A stretch of DNA of 64,000 bases from an uncultured Collinsella sp. (GCA_958452935.1 CAUDVX010000002.1:1-64000), one strand, 5' to 3'. Positions 17,498-25,420 are shown, numbered from the stretch's first letter. The notes: generated by a model from the sequence alone, not told the origin. Numbers and translations: made by a program.

Positions 17498-17944
17498 GTG
17501 CGTGCGGTGGTGCAGCGCGTGCTCAACGCCGGCGTGACGGTCGACGGCGAGTGCGTGGGCAAAATTGGGCGCGGCTATCTGGTGCTGCTGGGCGTGGGCC
17601 ACGGCGACACGCGCGCCGAGGCCGATAAGCTGTGGGGCAAGCTCCGGGGCTTGCGCATTAACGAGGACGAGAACGGCAAGACCAACCTGGCCCTTGCCGA
17701 TGTCGACGGCGAGGTTCTCGTGGTGTCGCAGTTCACGCTGTTCGCCGATTGCCGTCACGGCCGCCGCCCATCGTTTACGGATGCCGGCGCCCCCGATGTC
17801 GCCAACGAGCTCTACGAGTACTTCCTGACGCTTGTGCGCGAGGACGTCGAGCACGTAGCGCATGGCATCTTCGGCGCCGACATGAAGGTCGACCTCGTCA
17901 ACGACGGTCCATTCACCATAGTCCTGGACACCGATAGCCTGTAA
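17498..17944 (+). CDS. dtd: D-aminoacyl-tRNA deacylase
   Basis: A 148-aa enzyme hydrolysing D-aminoacyl-tRNAs. The N-terminus MRAVVQRVLNAGVTVDGE, the active-site SQFTLFADCRHGRRPSF (about 77-93) and the C-terminal NDGPFTIVLDT are diagnostic. The GTG start follows GAGGAGTAG of rdgB, so the two form one unit. Length matches the family (about 150 aa). Confidence 0.95.
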   Translation: MRAVVQRVLNAGVTVDGECVGKIGRGYLVLLGVGHGDTRAEADKLWGKLRGLRINEDENGKTNLALADVDGEVLVVSQFTLFADCRHGRRPSFTDAGAPDVANELYEYFLTLVREDVEHVAHGIFGADMKVDLVNDGPFTIVLDTDSL

Positions 17945-17977
17945 GTAGTCAATTTGGGACGGGGCTTATTTAGCTAC

Positions 17978-18007
17978 TTGCGTATGGCCACAACAGGGTG
18001 CTATAGT
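17978..18007 (+). promoter_or_regulatory. Candidate promoter of veg-ispE
   Basis: TTGCGT (17978-17983) and TATAGT (18002-18007) are 18 nt apart. A start near 18014 would put a short terminator-like hairpin in the leader. Confidence 0.45.
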
Positions 18008-18027
18008 ATTAGAGTTTTGTCTATCTT

Positions 18028-18047
18028 AGGGGTATTATCCCCTTTTT
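18028..18047 (+). terminator. Short hairpin with T tract in the veg leader
   Basis: AGGGG (18028-18032) pairs with CCCCT (18039-18043), followed by TTTTT. It lies between the candidate promoter and the veg ribosome-binding site at 18061, so it could attenuate veg-ispE transcription. The stem has only 5 bp. Confidence 0.45.
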
Positions 18048-18074
18048 GAATTGCACCTTCTGGAGGCCCTGTTC

Positions 18075-18371
18075 ATGGAAGAGATGGAAGTCAATCACGT
18101 CGACGACATCCACGAGAAGCTGACCGATATGGTGGGCGATCGCGTTAAGGTGAAGGCCAACATGGGCCGTACCCGCGTCGTCGAACGCATGGGCACCATC
18201 AAGAGCGTCCATCCGGCAGTCTTTATCGTCGAGGTCGACGAGCGCCGTGGCCGCAAGTCGCGTCAGTCCTACCAGTATATTGATGTTCTCACCGGCCAGG
18301 TCGAGCTGTTTGACCCCGAGAGCGGCGAGCACATTTTTACCCCGCTCGGCAATCAGCTCGAGGAGCACTAG
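18075..18371 (+). CDS. veg: Veg-family protein
   Basis: A 98-aa acidic protein with the Veg core: VNHVDDIHEKLTDMVGDRVK, then MGRTRVVERMGTIKSVHPAV and RQSYQYIDVLTGQVEL. In Bacillus subtilis Veg influences biofilm formation; the biochemical role is not settled. The ATG at 18075 follows TGGAGG at 18061-18066; a TTG at 18051 is less likely. The gene stands directly before ispE, as in Firmicutes, which supports the assignment. Confidence 0.85.
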   Translation: MEEMEVNHVDDIHEKLTDMVGDRVKVKANMGRTRVVERMGTIKSVHPAVFIVEVDERRGRKSRQSYQYIDVLTGQVELFDPESGEHIFTPLGNQLEEH

Positions 18372-18373
18372 CG

Positions 18374-19270
18374 GTGACCGATTGGTCCCTGACCCTTTCC
18401 GCGCCGGCAAAGATCAACCTCTATCTGGGGGTTCATACCGAGCGTGACGACCGCGGCTACCATAAGGTCGATTCCCTGATGGCAGCCGTCGGTCTTGTCG
18501 ATACCGTGACGGTTACGCCGGCACAGGCGCTGACCGTCCAGACGATTCCGGCATCCGACTTTCCCATGCAAAAGAATACGGCGTATCGTGCGGCCGCTGC
18601 TATGGCCGAGCATTACGGTCGCGAAGCCAATGTCTGCATCACGATTAAGAAGCGCATCCCGCTGTGTGCCGGCCTGGGCGGTCCTTCGACGGATGCCGCG
18701 GCGGTCATTGTCGCCTTGGCAGAGAGTTGGGGTATCGACCGTGCCAACCCCGCGCTGGACAACATTGCGCGCGGCATTGGCGCCGACGTTCCCTTCTTTT
18801 TGCATGCCAGCCCTGCATTTTACGTGGGTGGGGGAGACGTGCTGGCAACCGAGTACCCCGCACTACCCGCGACACCCGTCGTGCTGGTCAAGCCGCGCGA
18901 GGCAAGCGTTTCAACAATTGAAGCCTATCGACGTTTTGACGAGACCCCAGCGCCTGCGGACAAGCCCGGAGCGATCGCATCTGCCCTTCGCTCGGGAGAC
19001 GCAGAGGCGGCCTACGCGCTCGTCCACAACAACCTGGGTGTCATTTCCGCGCAGATGGAGCCGCGGATTCAAACGGTGCTCGACTGGCTCCGTTCACAGG
19101 ACGGTACCATTACCGCAAACGTGTGCGGTTCGGGTGCCTGCTCGTTTGCCATTTGCGATACTGCCGCCACGGCAGTCAATCTTGCGGCAGTTGCTCAACA
19201 AAACGGCTGGTGGGCTTATGCAACGGAGCTCGTTTCCGACACGGTTCGCATTGAAGCGCCAAAGAAGTAA
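18374..19270 (+). CDS. ispE: 4-diphosphocytidyl-2-C-methyl-D-erythritol kinase
   Basis: A 298-aa GHMP kinase of the non-mevalonate isoprenoid pathway. It has LSAPAKINLYLGVH at the N-terminus, the ATP loop PLCAGLGGPSTDAAA (about 96-110) and ANVCGSGACSFAI near the C-terminus. The GTG start lies 3 nt after the veg stop. IspD and IspF, the neighbouring pathway steps, are encoded at 40.0-41.2 kb in this window. Confidence 0.94.
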   Translation: MTDWSLTLSAPAKINLYLGVHTERDDRGYHKVDSLMAAVGLVDTVTVTPAQALTVQTIPASDFPMQKNTAYRAAAAMAEHYGREANVCITIKKRIPLCAGLGGPSTDAAAVIVALAESWGIDRANPALDNIARGIGADVPFFLHASPAFYVGGGDVLATEYPALPATPVVLVKPREASVSTIEAYRRFDETPAPADKPGAIASALRSGDAEAAYALVHNNLGVISAQMEPRIQTVLDWLRSQDGTITANVCGSGACSFAICDTAATAVNLAAVAQQNGWWAYATELVSDTVRIEAPKK

Positions 19271-19319
19271 AAATTTCTCTGGCACACGACGGAAATCTTT
19301 GTTACTATAGTCGAGCTAA

Positions 19320-19396
19320 CGGGTTGTGGCTCAGTTTGGTAGAGCACTGCGTTCGGGACGCAGGGGTCGCTGGTTCAAATCCAGTCAACCCGACCA
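19320..19396 (+). tRNA. tRNA-Pro (anticodon CGG), CCA encoded
   Basis: The 77-nt cloverleaf has acceptor CGGGTTG/CAACCCG, anticodon stem CTGCG/CGCAG with loop TTCGGGA, and T arm CTGGTTCAAATCCAG. CCA is encoded at 19394-19396. Confidence 0.96.
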
Positions 19397-19406
19397 GAGC
19401 ATGAGG

Positions 19407-19435
19407 AGGGACCGCTTCTTGCGGTCCCTTTTTTT
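19407..19435 (+). terminator. Terminator of tRNA-Pro
   Basis: AGGGACCGC pairs with GCGGTCCCT around a short loop, followed by a run of seven or more T. Confidence 0.93.
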
Positions 19436-19508
19436 AGCTATTGTTGTGATACCGCGATACCCGCGGTATACTCATTCGAGCTTGTCTCGCTGTATTGTGG
19501 AGGTCTAC

Positions 19509-19784
19509 ATGTTTGGACTGAGGGCTCCTGAGCTCATCATTATTCTCGTTGTTGTCCTGATTATCTTTGGGCCTAAGAACCTGCCGAAGCTCGGTAAGTC
19601 CCTCGGCTCTACCGTCAAGAATATCCGCGAGGGTATGGAGGGCGACGATAAGGGCGAAACCAAGCAGGCCGAGGACGTTGTGGTCGAGGAGTCCAAGGAG
19701 GACAAGGAGATCGCAGAGCTCGAGGCCAAGCTCGCTGCTGCCAAGCAAAAGAAGGCAGAGGACAGCGACGCGGACGCAGAGTAG
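19509..19784 (+). CDS. tatA: Sec-independent protein translocase TatA
   Basis: A 91-aa protein of the twin-arginine translocase. It starts MFGLRAPELIIILVVVLIIF, a short membrane helix, followed by the invariant FGPKNLPKLGKSLG amphipathic helix and a charged Glu/Lys-rich tail. The ATG at 19509 follows GGAGG; an open frame continues upstream through the tRNA and is not real. tatC is not in the window, so the pore partner is encoded elsewhere. TatA rather than TatB is suggested by the short tail and the FGP motif. Confidence 0.9.
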   Translation: MFGLRAPELIIILVVVLIIFGPKNLPKLGKSLGSTVKNIREGMEGDDKGETKQAEDVVVEESKEDKEIAELEAKLAAAKQKKAEDSDADAE

Positions 19785-19809
19785 TCCCATCCCTTTGGGG
19801 TGAGCACCT

Positions 19810-19842
19810 GACCGGCTTGCCCGCAGGCTAGCCGGTCTTTTT
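19810..19842 (+). terminator. Terminator of tatA
   Basis: GACCGGCT (19810-19817) pairs with AGCCGGTC (19830-19837), followed by TTTTTCG. Confidence 0.85.
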
Positions 19843-19891
19843 CGTTTTTGTTGACAGTTGATCGTTACATCATAGTTGGGGAGATATCCGT

Positions 19892-20362
19892 ATGGACGCA
19901 AGCCAGATCGTACTGACCGCTGAGGGCCGCCAGAAGCTCGTCGAGGAGCTCGCTTGGCGTGAGGGCGATTACGCCAAGGAGATCGTCGAGGACATCAAGG
20001 AAGCCCGCGCGTTCGGCGACCTTTCGGAGAACTCCGAGTACGATGCCGCCAAGGACAAGCAGGCCCAGAATGCTGCTCGCATCGCCGAGATTCAGGCTAT
20101 TCTCGCCAACGCCCAGGTTGCTGCCACCACAGGTGATCTGACCGTCTCCATCGGTTCCACCGTTTCGTTGATTGATCCCAACGGTGAGGTCATGGAGGTC
20201 ACGCTTGTCGGTACCACCGAGACCAACTCGCTCGAGCACAAGATCTCCAACGAGTCTCCGGTCGGCCACGCCATCATTGGTCATGGCGAGGGCGACTCCG
20301 TCGAGGTCGTTACGCCTTCCGGCAAGACCCGCATCTACACCATCGCCAAGATCGCACGCTAG
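19892..20362 (+). CDS. greA: Transcription elongation factor GreA
   Basis: A 156-aa transcript-cleavage factor that rescues backtracked RNA polymerase. The N-terminal coiled coil contains LTAEGRQKLVEELAW and the acidic tip DLSENSEYDAAKDKQ-type segment (GDLSENSEYDAAKDKQA). The C-terminal FKBP-like domain has SPVGHAIIGHGEGD and VVTPSGKTRIYTI. TTGACA at 19851-19856 may be its -35 box. GreA commonly lies next to lysS, as it does here. Confidence 0.95.
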   Translation: MDASQIVLTAEGRQKLVEELAWREGDYAKEIVEDIKEARAFGDLSENSEYDAAKDKQAQNAARIAEIQAILANAQVAATTGDLTVSIGSTVSLIDPNGEVMEVTLVGTTETNSLEHKISNESPVGHAIIGHGEGDSVEVVTPSGKTRIYTIAKIAR

Positions 20363-20390
20363 ACCACGGTCCCGCGTAAAGGTATGTTTT

Positions 20391-20423
20391 CGCTCCCTGG
20401 GACCGAATCCTGGGGAGCGTTTT
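20391..20423 (+). terminator. Weak hairpin with T run after greA
   Basis: CGCTCCC (20391-20397) pairs with GGGAGCG (20413-20419), followed by TTTTAG. It partly separates greA from lysS; read-through is likely. Confidence 0.55.
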
Positions 20424-20440
20424 AGTTTGAGGAGCTAACT

Positions 20441-22405
20441 ATGGCAGAAAACCAGAACGCCGCCGATCAGGCATCGACGCTCAACGACGAGCGCGCCACC
20501 CGCCTGGCCAAGCGTGCCTCCCTGTTCGAGGCGGGCCAGAACCCGTATCCCGAGCACTCCGAGATTGAGGACTACGTCGTCGACATCGAGACTAAGTACG
20601 CCGAGCTCACCGATGGCGAGGACACCGAGGACGTCGTGAAGATCGGCGGCCGTGTGGTTGCCAAGCGCGGTCAGGGCAAGATTATGTTCATCGTCGTGCG
20701 CGACGCGACCGGTGAGATCCAGCTGTTCTGCCGCATCAACGATATGGACGAGGCCGCCTGGAACACGCTCAAGGCACTCGACCTGGGCGATATCCTGGGC
20801 GTGACCGGCGTAGTCGTGCGCACCAAGCGTGGCCAGCTTTCCGTTGCCCCCAAGAGTGCGACGCTGCTGTCCAAGGCCGTTCGCCCGCTGCCCGAGAAGT
20901 TCCACGGACTCTCCGACAAGGAGACCCGCTATCGTCAGCGCTATGTCGACCTGATCGCCAACGACGACGTTCGCGAGACCTTCCGCAAGCGCTCGCAGAT
21001 TCTCTCCACGTTCCGCCGCTTTATGGAGTCCGATGGCTACATGGAGGTCGAGACCCCCATCCTGCAGACCATCCAGGGCGGAGCTACTGCCAAGCCGTTC
21101 ATCACGCACTTCAACGCGCTCGATCAGGAGTGCTACCTGCGTATCGCCACCGAGCTGCACCTCAAGCGCTGCATCGTCGGCGGCTTTGAGCGCGTGTTCG
21201 AAATCGGTCGCATCTTCCGCAACGAGGGCATGGACCTTACCCACAATCCCGAGTTCACCACGATGGAGGCCTACCGCGCCTTCTCCGATCTCGAGGGCAT
21301 GAAGGCGCTCGCCCAGGGCGTCATCAAGGCCGCTAACAAGGCCATCGGCAACCCCGAGGTCATCGAGTATCAGGGCCAGACTATCGACCTGTCCGGTGAG
21401 TGGGCAAGCCGCCCCATGACCGACATCGTCTCCGACGTGCTCGGCAAGCAGGTCACCATCGACACGCCTGTTGAGGAGCTTGCTGCCGCCGCACGCGAGA
21501 AGGGCCTGGAGATCAAGCCCGAGTGGACCGCCGGCAAGATCATCGCCGAGATCTATGACGAGCTGGGCGAGGACACCATCGTCAACCCCACCTTCGTGTG
21601 CGATTACCCCATCGAGGTTAGCCCGCTTGCCAAGCGCTTTGAGGATGACCCGCGCCTGACCCATCGCTTTGAGCTGGTCATCGCCGGCCACGAGTACGCG
21701 AACGCGTTCTCCGAGCTCAACGACCCGGTCGACCAGGCCGAGCGCTTCGCTGCCCAGATGGCCGAGAAGGCCGGCGGTGACGACGAGGCCATGGAGTACG
21801 ACGAGGATTACGTGCGCGCCCTCGAGTACGGTATGCCTCCCGCGGGCGGCATTGGCATCGGTATCGACCGCGTGGTCATGCTGCTCACCAACCAGGCTTC
21901 CATCCGCGACGTGCTGCTGTTCCCGCACATGAAGCCCGAGAAGGGTTTCCAGTCCGGTGCCGCTGCTGCCAAGGCTGCCGAGGCCGGCAACACCGCGAGC
22001 CCCTTCGTCAAGCCGCTCAAGCCCACGGTTGATTATTCCAAGATTGCCGTCGAGCCGCTGTTTGAGGAGTTCGTCGACTTTGATACCTTCTCCAAGAGCG
22101 ACTTCCGCGCCGTGAAGGTCAAGGCATGCGAGGCCGTCAAGAAGTCCAAGAAGCTGCTGAACTTTACGCTCGATGACGGTACCGGCACCGACCGTACCAT
22201 TCTCTCCGGTATTCACGATTATTACGAGCCCGAGGACCTGGTCGGCAAGACCCTGCTCGCCATCACCAACCTGCCTCCGCGCAAGATGATGGGTATCCCC
22301 AGCTGCGGCATGCTCATCAGCGCCATCCACGAGGAGGAGGGCGAGGAGCGCCTCAACCTGATCCAGCTCGACGCTTCCATCCCTGCCGGCGCAAAGATGT
22401 ACTAA
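20441..22405 (+). CDS. lysS: Lysyl-tRNA synthetase with C-terminal tRNA-binding (Trbp111-like) domain
   Basis: A 654-aa class-II LysRS, about 150 residues longer than the usual 500. The order is: anticodon-binding OB fold (about 65-150, KIGGRVVAKRGQGKIMFIVV), class-II motif 1 near RYRQRYVDLIAND, motif 2 FEIGRIFRNEGMDLTHNPEF, and motif 3 GIGIGIDRVVMLLTNQ (about 468). After residue about 545 comes an extra domain with FSKSDFRAVKVKACEAVKKS, DGTGTDRTILSGI and PPRKMMGIPSCGMLISA. This matches the EMAP-II/Trbp111 fold normally fused to MetRS or PheRS-beta. The extra domain probably increases tRNA affinity. Confidence 0.93.
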   Translation: MAENQNAADQASTLNDERATRLAKRASLFEAGQNPYPEHSEIEDYVVDIETKYAELTDGEDTEDVVKIGGRVVAKRGQGKIMFIVVRDATGEIQLFCRINDMDEAAWNTLKALDLGDILGVTGVVVRTKRGQLSVAPKSATLLSKAVRPLPEKFHGLSDKETRYRQRYVDLIANDDVRETFRKRSQILSTFRRFMESDGYMEVETPILQTIQGGATAKPFITHFNALDQECYLRIATELHLKRCIVGGFERVFEIGRIFRNEGMDLTHNPEFTTMEAYRAFSDLEGMKALAQGVIKAANKAIGNPEVIEYQGQTIDLSGEWASRPMTDIVSDVLGKQVTIDTPVEELAAAAREKGLEIKPEWTAGKIIAEIYDELGEDTIVNPTFVCDYPIEVSPLAKRFEDDPRLTHRFELVIAGHEYANAFSELNDPVDQAERFAAQMAEKAGGDDEAMEYDEDYVRALEYGMPPAGGIGIGIDRVVMLLTNQASIRDVLLFPHMKPEKGFQSGAAAAKAAEAGNTASPFVKPLKPTVDYSKIAVEPLFEEFVDFDTFSKSDFRAVKVKACEAVKKSKKLLNFTLDDGTGTDRTILSGIHDYYEPEDLVGKTLLAITNLPPRKMMGIPSCGMLISAIHEEEGEERLNLIQLDASIPAGAKMY

Positions 22406-22408
22406 CTT

Positions 22409-22435
22409 GTTACGCGGTTCTACGAACCGCGTAAC
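22409..22435 (+). terminator. Perfect 12-bp hairpin after lysS
   Basis: GTTACGCGGTTC (22409-22420) and GAACCGCGTAAC (22424-22435) flank a TAC loop 3 nt after the lysS stop. There is no T tract. A similar GTTACG-type hairpin with a TACC loop lies at 61430-61457, also directly after a stop codon. Confidence 0.6.
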
Positions 22436-22483
22436 GGCTCGACGCTGCGCGAGCCGCATTTGGACAATCTGACGTTCAACTTC

Positions 22484-22517
22484 AAGGGCGCGACCAAAAG
22501 GTCAGCGCCCTTTCGTT
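22484..22517 (+). terminator. Second hairpin after lysS, likely terminator
   Basis: AAGGGCGC-GACC pairs with GGTC-A-GCGCCCTT around AAAA, followed by TCGTTT. The T tract is weak, but the stem is strong and AT-flanked. Confidence 0.6.
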
Positions 22518-22592
22518 TCACGTCACCTTGTCACAAATGCGACCCGCTCGCTGGCGTTGCCAATACATCGACGTTGTCGGAGTAGTCATTGG

Positions 22593-22625
22593 ACTAGTCG
22601 TTGGGGACGTTCTTAAACGACTAGT
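22593..22625 (+). repeat. GGGAC-loop hairpin, copy 2
   Basis: ACTAGTCGTT (22593-22602) pairs exactly with AACGACTAGT (22616-22625) around the 13-nt loop GGGGACGTTCTTA. It lies in the 351-bp gap between lysS and the ThrE-type gene and shares an arm with an inverted copy that follows. Confidence 0.8.
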
Positions 22626-22652
22626 CATTCAAGAACGTCCCCAATGACTACT
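22620..22652 (-). repeat. GGGAC-loop hairpin, copy 3 (inverted partner of copy 2)
   Basis: On the - strand AGTAGTCATT pairs, with one mismatch, with AATGACTAGT around the loop GGGGACGTTCTTG (22630-22642). It is head-to-head with copy 2 and overlaps its distal arm. A further AGTAGTCATT at 22581-22590 allows alternative, longer pairing. Confidence 0.75.
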
Positions 22653-22757
22653 CAATGGCTATTGCGCGCATGGCTCGCATGACAGCCGTCTCTTTTATGT
22701 TTCCTTTAGCCGTCGCTGTTTAGGATGGGGGTTAGTCGATAGGAAGGGAGCACCGGG

Positions 22758-24326
22758 ATGGACGATGCGAGCGAGCGCGCGATTGAAGAGGACATGCTCG
22801 ATCAGTTCAACTACTTTGATGATGAGGACGAGGAGCTGATCGACCGCCGCGAGCCAGCGCCGCTTGATTCCTTTGATCTGGTCGATGAAGAGACTGATGA
22901 GGTTGAGGACGAATCAACGGAGTCCCCACAGTCTTCGCGCCTTAACTCGCTGCTTTCGAGAGCCCCCATGCACCACGGCGTTCGTGCCGGCGCGCTCCAT
23001 ATGAAAACTGACTGGCACCAGATCGTGACGGCAGGCGATGAACTTGCCGTCGATGCGCCGCTCACCGATAAATCATCCATCATCTGTCGCACCGGTATGC
23101 TTATGCTCGCGAGCGGAACGGGTGCCTGGCGCGTGCGCGATACCATGAATCGCGTCGCCGCCGTACTCGGTGTGACCATCCACGTTGACTTAAGTCTCCT
23201 GTCGTTTGAGTGTACTTGCATCGAAGATGGTCACTGCTTTAATGAGGTTGTCAGCTTGCCCACAACGGGCGTCAATACCCATCGCATTTGGATGATGGAG
23301 AGCTTCCTAAAGGAAATCGAGACATATGGTCGCCGTTTTACGGTGCATGAGTATCACGAGATGCTCAAGACCGTTGAGAGTTCAAAACCTGATTACGCGC
23401 CTTGGCAACAGGGCCTTGCGGCGGCCTGCGCCTGTGGCGCCTTTGTCTTTTTACTTGGTGGCGGTCCTATTGAGATGGCATGCGCGTTCGTGGGCGCGGG
23501 TGTCGGCAACTTTGCCCGCTCCCATATTCTCAGGCAAGGCCTTGGTCAGTTCAGCGCGCTGACGACCGGCGTTGCGCTCGCTTGCGTTTCGTATCTGCTG
23601 GCATTGCTCGGCCTTGGCCAGGTCATACCGGGGGCAATGTCGCACCAAGAAGGCTATATCGGCGCGATGCTCTTTGTGATTCCCGGCTTTCCGCTCATTA
23701 CGGCAGGCCTCGACATCGCTAAGCTCGACATGCGAAGCGGTATCGAGCGCCTTTCATATGCCGTATCGATTATCGTGATGGCGACGCTCGTAGGTTGGAT
23801 GGTTGCCGAGTGTGTTGGCCTGGCGCCGGACGACTTTGCGCCGCTCGGCCTTTCGCCGCTTGCTCTTACGCTCCTGCGCGTGGTGATGAGCTTCGTTGGC
23901 GTATTCGGCTTCTCGGTGATGTTCAACAGCCCGGTAAAGATGGCCGCGGCAGCTGGGCTGATCGGCGCCGTGTCCAATACCCTGCGTCTGACCCTTGTCG
24001 ATGCGCCGACGATGATTCCCTTCCTGGGCCTCAGCACGGGAATGCCTCCCGAGGCAGCAGCGTTTATCGGCGCGCTGGTATCGGGTCTGCTGGCAAGCTT
24101 GGCCGAAGTCAAGCTCACCTACCCGCGCATCGCCCTCACGGTGCCTTCGATTGTCATTATGGTGCCCGGCCTGTATCTCTATCGCTCTATGTATTACATG
24201 TGCACCTTCGACACAGTCAATATGCTCGGCTGGTTTGTGCGCGCAGTGCTCATCGTAGCGTTTCTGCCCGTTGGGCTGGGTGTGGCGCGTACGCTCACCG
24301 ACCCTCGCTGGCGCCACACCAGCTAA
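22758..24326 (+). CDS. Threonine/serine exporter family protein (ThrE type)
   Basis: A 522-aa membrane protein. Residues 1-70 are strongly acidic and probably cytoplasmic. A soluble ThrE-type domain (DUF1212) follows at about 90-210 with ICRTGMLMLASGTGAWRVRD. About ten hydrophobic spans make up the rest, the second half matching the ThrE_2 domain (about 350-510). Family members export threonine, serine or small peptides; the substrate here is not proven. AGGAAGGGAG precedes the ATG at 22758. It is monocistronic, with a GGGACAGG hairpin right at its 3' end. Confidence 0.82.
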   Translation: MDDASERAIEEDMLDQFNYFDDEDEELIDRREPAPLDSFDLVDEETDEVEDESTESPQSSRLNSLLSRAPMHHGVRAGALHMKTDWHQIVTAGDELAVDAPLTDKSSIICRTGMLMLASGTGAWRVRDTMNRVAAVLGVTIHVDLSLLSFECTCIEDGHCFNEVVSLPTTGVNTHRIWMMESFLKEIETYGRRFTVHEYHEMLKTVESSKPDYAPWQQGLAAACACGAFVFLLGGGPIEMACAFVGAGVGNFARSHILRQGLGQFSALTTGVALACVSYLLALLGLGQVIPGAMSHQEGYIGAMLFVIPGFPLITAGLDIAKLDMRSGIERLSYAVSIIVMATLVGWMVAECVGLAPDDFAPLGLSPLALTLLRVVMSFVGVFGFSVMFNSPVKMAAAAGLIGAVSNTLRLTLVDAPTMIPFLGLSTGMPPEAAAFIGALVSGLLASLAEVKLTYPRIALTVPSIVIMVPGLYLYRSMYYMCTFDTVNMLGWFVRAVLIVAFLPVGLGVARTLTDPRWRHTS

Positions 24327-24359
24327 TTGGTGCAAGGGGGACAGGTTACTTTGCACCAA
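24327..24359 (+). repeat. GGGAC-loop hairpin, copy 4 (after the ThrE-type gene)
   Basis: TTGGTGCAAG (24327-24336) pairs with TTTGCACCAA (24350-24359; one G-T pair) around the 13-nt loop GGGGACAGGTTAC. It begins immediately after the stop codon of the exporter. Confidence 0.82.
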
Positions 24360-24362
24360 ATG

Positions 24363-24429
24363 AGTTGCGGTGAAATAGGGACTGAATTGCTGCTTAAAGG
24401 GTCAAAACAGTCCGTATTCCACCGCAACT
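24363..24429. repeat. 22-bp imperfect inverted repeat
   Basis: Arms at 24363-24384 and 24408-24429 match at 20 of 22 positions and begin AGTTGCGGTG. The 23-nt loop contains GCTGCTTAAAGGGTC. There is no T tract, and it directly follows a GGGAC-loop hairpin. Only one copy is seen in this window. Confidence 0.65.
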
Positions 24430-24545
24430 TAGGGGGTCGGGGGATTATTGGTGCCCTGCATCTTCATAAACTCAACGCTTACGAAGCGCGGGGTTTTCGT
24501 GCTAGGCTGGTTCCACCACATAAGTAGTCGCAGACGCGCGTACCA

Positions 24546-24595
24546 CGGGCGGGCGAGATGAAGTTCCAACAGCTCCATCTTGCCCGCCCGTTTTT
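24546..24595 (+). terminator. Strong terminator in the leader of the DUF2798 gene
   Basis: A 15-bp stem (24546-24560 with 24576-24590) is followed by TTTTT. It ends 44 nt before the next start codon and is far from the previous gene (stop at 24326). It is therefore either an attenuator of the DUF2798 gene or the end of a short untranslated RNA. Confidence 0.8.
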
Positions 24596-24639
24596 GTTGC
24601 GTGGCGCCGCGGCACAACACAGAGAGGAATCTGCCCTTT

Positions 24640-25188
24640 ATGCCTATCAACAAACGAGAGAGCCTGCTGTTCACCTTTATCATGTGCTTTTGCATGGTGC
24701 TCTGGATGAGCATCTACAACGTTGCCCTGCAGCACGGGGCCATCAACGGCGAGGTCGTTGCCGCTGCGTGGCTCGGCTTCCCCGTTGCCTATATCTTTGC
24801 CGTGTGCTGCGACCGGTTCGTCGCCAGCCCGCTTGCCAAGGGTTTCGCCTTTAAGTACTTGGTCACTCCGGGCAAGAGCTCGCCGCTCGCCATGACGCTC
24901 GCCGTCAGCTCCTGCATGGTCGTTCCCATGGTCATCATCATGTCGCTGTACGGTGCCTGCGAGGGTCTGACGCACATGCCCGGCGGCATCCTTGCGAACC
25001 TGTATTCCGTGCCCGCGATCTGGATGATCAACATCCCGCATAATTTTGTGATGGCGCTGCCGTGGAACCTTTTGGTAGCCGGTCCGATTTCCTACTTCGT
25101 CTTCCGTCGCGCCTTCCCTGTGGGGACGGTTTTCGAGGAGGAGCATGCCGAGCTCTTGGAGCAGGCTATGGCTTCTGAGTGCGAGTAG
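24640..25188 (+). CDS. DUF2798-type membrane protein
   Basis: A 182-aa protein of unknown function with four predicted membrane spans in two similar halves: LFTFIMCFCMVLWMSIYN with AWLGFPVAYIFAVCCDRFVA, then LAVSSCMVVPMVIIMSLYGA with NFVMALPWNLLVAGPISYFV. The repeated MxxxMSxYN-type helix followed by a proline-containing second helix is the DUF2798 pattern. The C-terminus is acidic and cytoplasmic. The ATG at 24640 follows GAGAGGAA; the earlier frame start at 24580 lies inside the leader terminator and is rejected. Confidence 0.72.
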   Translation: MPINKRESLLFTFIMCFCMVLWMSIYNVALQHGAINGEVVAAAWLGFPVAYIFAVCCDRFVASPLAKGFAFKYLVTPGKSSPLAMTLAVSSCMVVPMVIIMSLYGACEGLTHMPGGILANLYSVPAIWMINIPHNFVMALPWNLLVAGPISYFVFRRAFPVGTVFEEEHAELLEQAMASECE

Positions 25189-25354
25189 CTCGCTTAGGGA
25201 CCTGCTGAGCGCGGGCGACTTGCTTGGTTGGAGCCCTAAGCGTGGATAGCTCTCTCGGCGACATCGCCGGCGTGAGCGGTGCGCATGACCGGAGGGCCCG
25301 TGCTGCTCCGTTGCCCGACGTGCTAGCGCGCAGAACAATCTGTTGGTGCATTCG

Positions 25355-25387
25355 GCGGCTGCTGAAGCGTTTCGGCAGCCGCTTTTT
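25355..25387 (+). terminator. Terminator before the activase gene
   Basis: GCGGCTGC (25355-25362) pairs with GCAGCCGC (25375-25382), followed by TTTTT. It ends transcription from the DUF2798 side just before the palindromic operator. Confidence 0.82.
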
Positions 25388-25399
25388 ATACGGAGTTTA

Positions 25400-25420
25400 A
25401 ATACAACAGTCTGTTGTATT
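25400..25420. promoter_or_regulatory. Perfect 21-bp palindrome, candidate TetR-family operator
   Basis: Arms ATACAACAG and CTGTTGTAT meet around a single T, with a further A/T pair outside. It lies 50 nt before the activase-like gene, which is followed and overlapped by a TetR-family gene. Palindrome size and position are typical of an autoregulatory TetR site. Confidence 0.7.

Noticed and set aside
17944..17980. Further GGGAC-loop hairpin after dtd (AAGTAG/CTACTT around a GGGACGGGGC segment)
   Set aside because: The stem is only 6 bp, the loop is too long, and the inner pairing is lost. It may be a decayed copy but is not counted.
25189..25354. Coding or structured RNA in the gap after the DUF2798 gene
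   Set aside because: Small open frames lack ribosome-binding sites and I could not find consistent pairing apart from the terminator at 25355.
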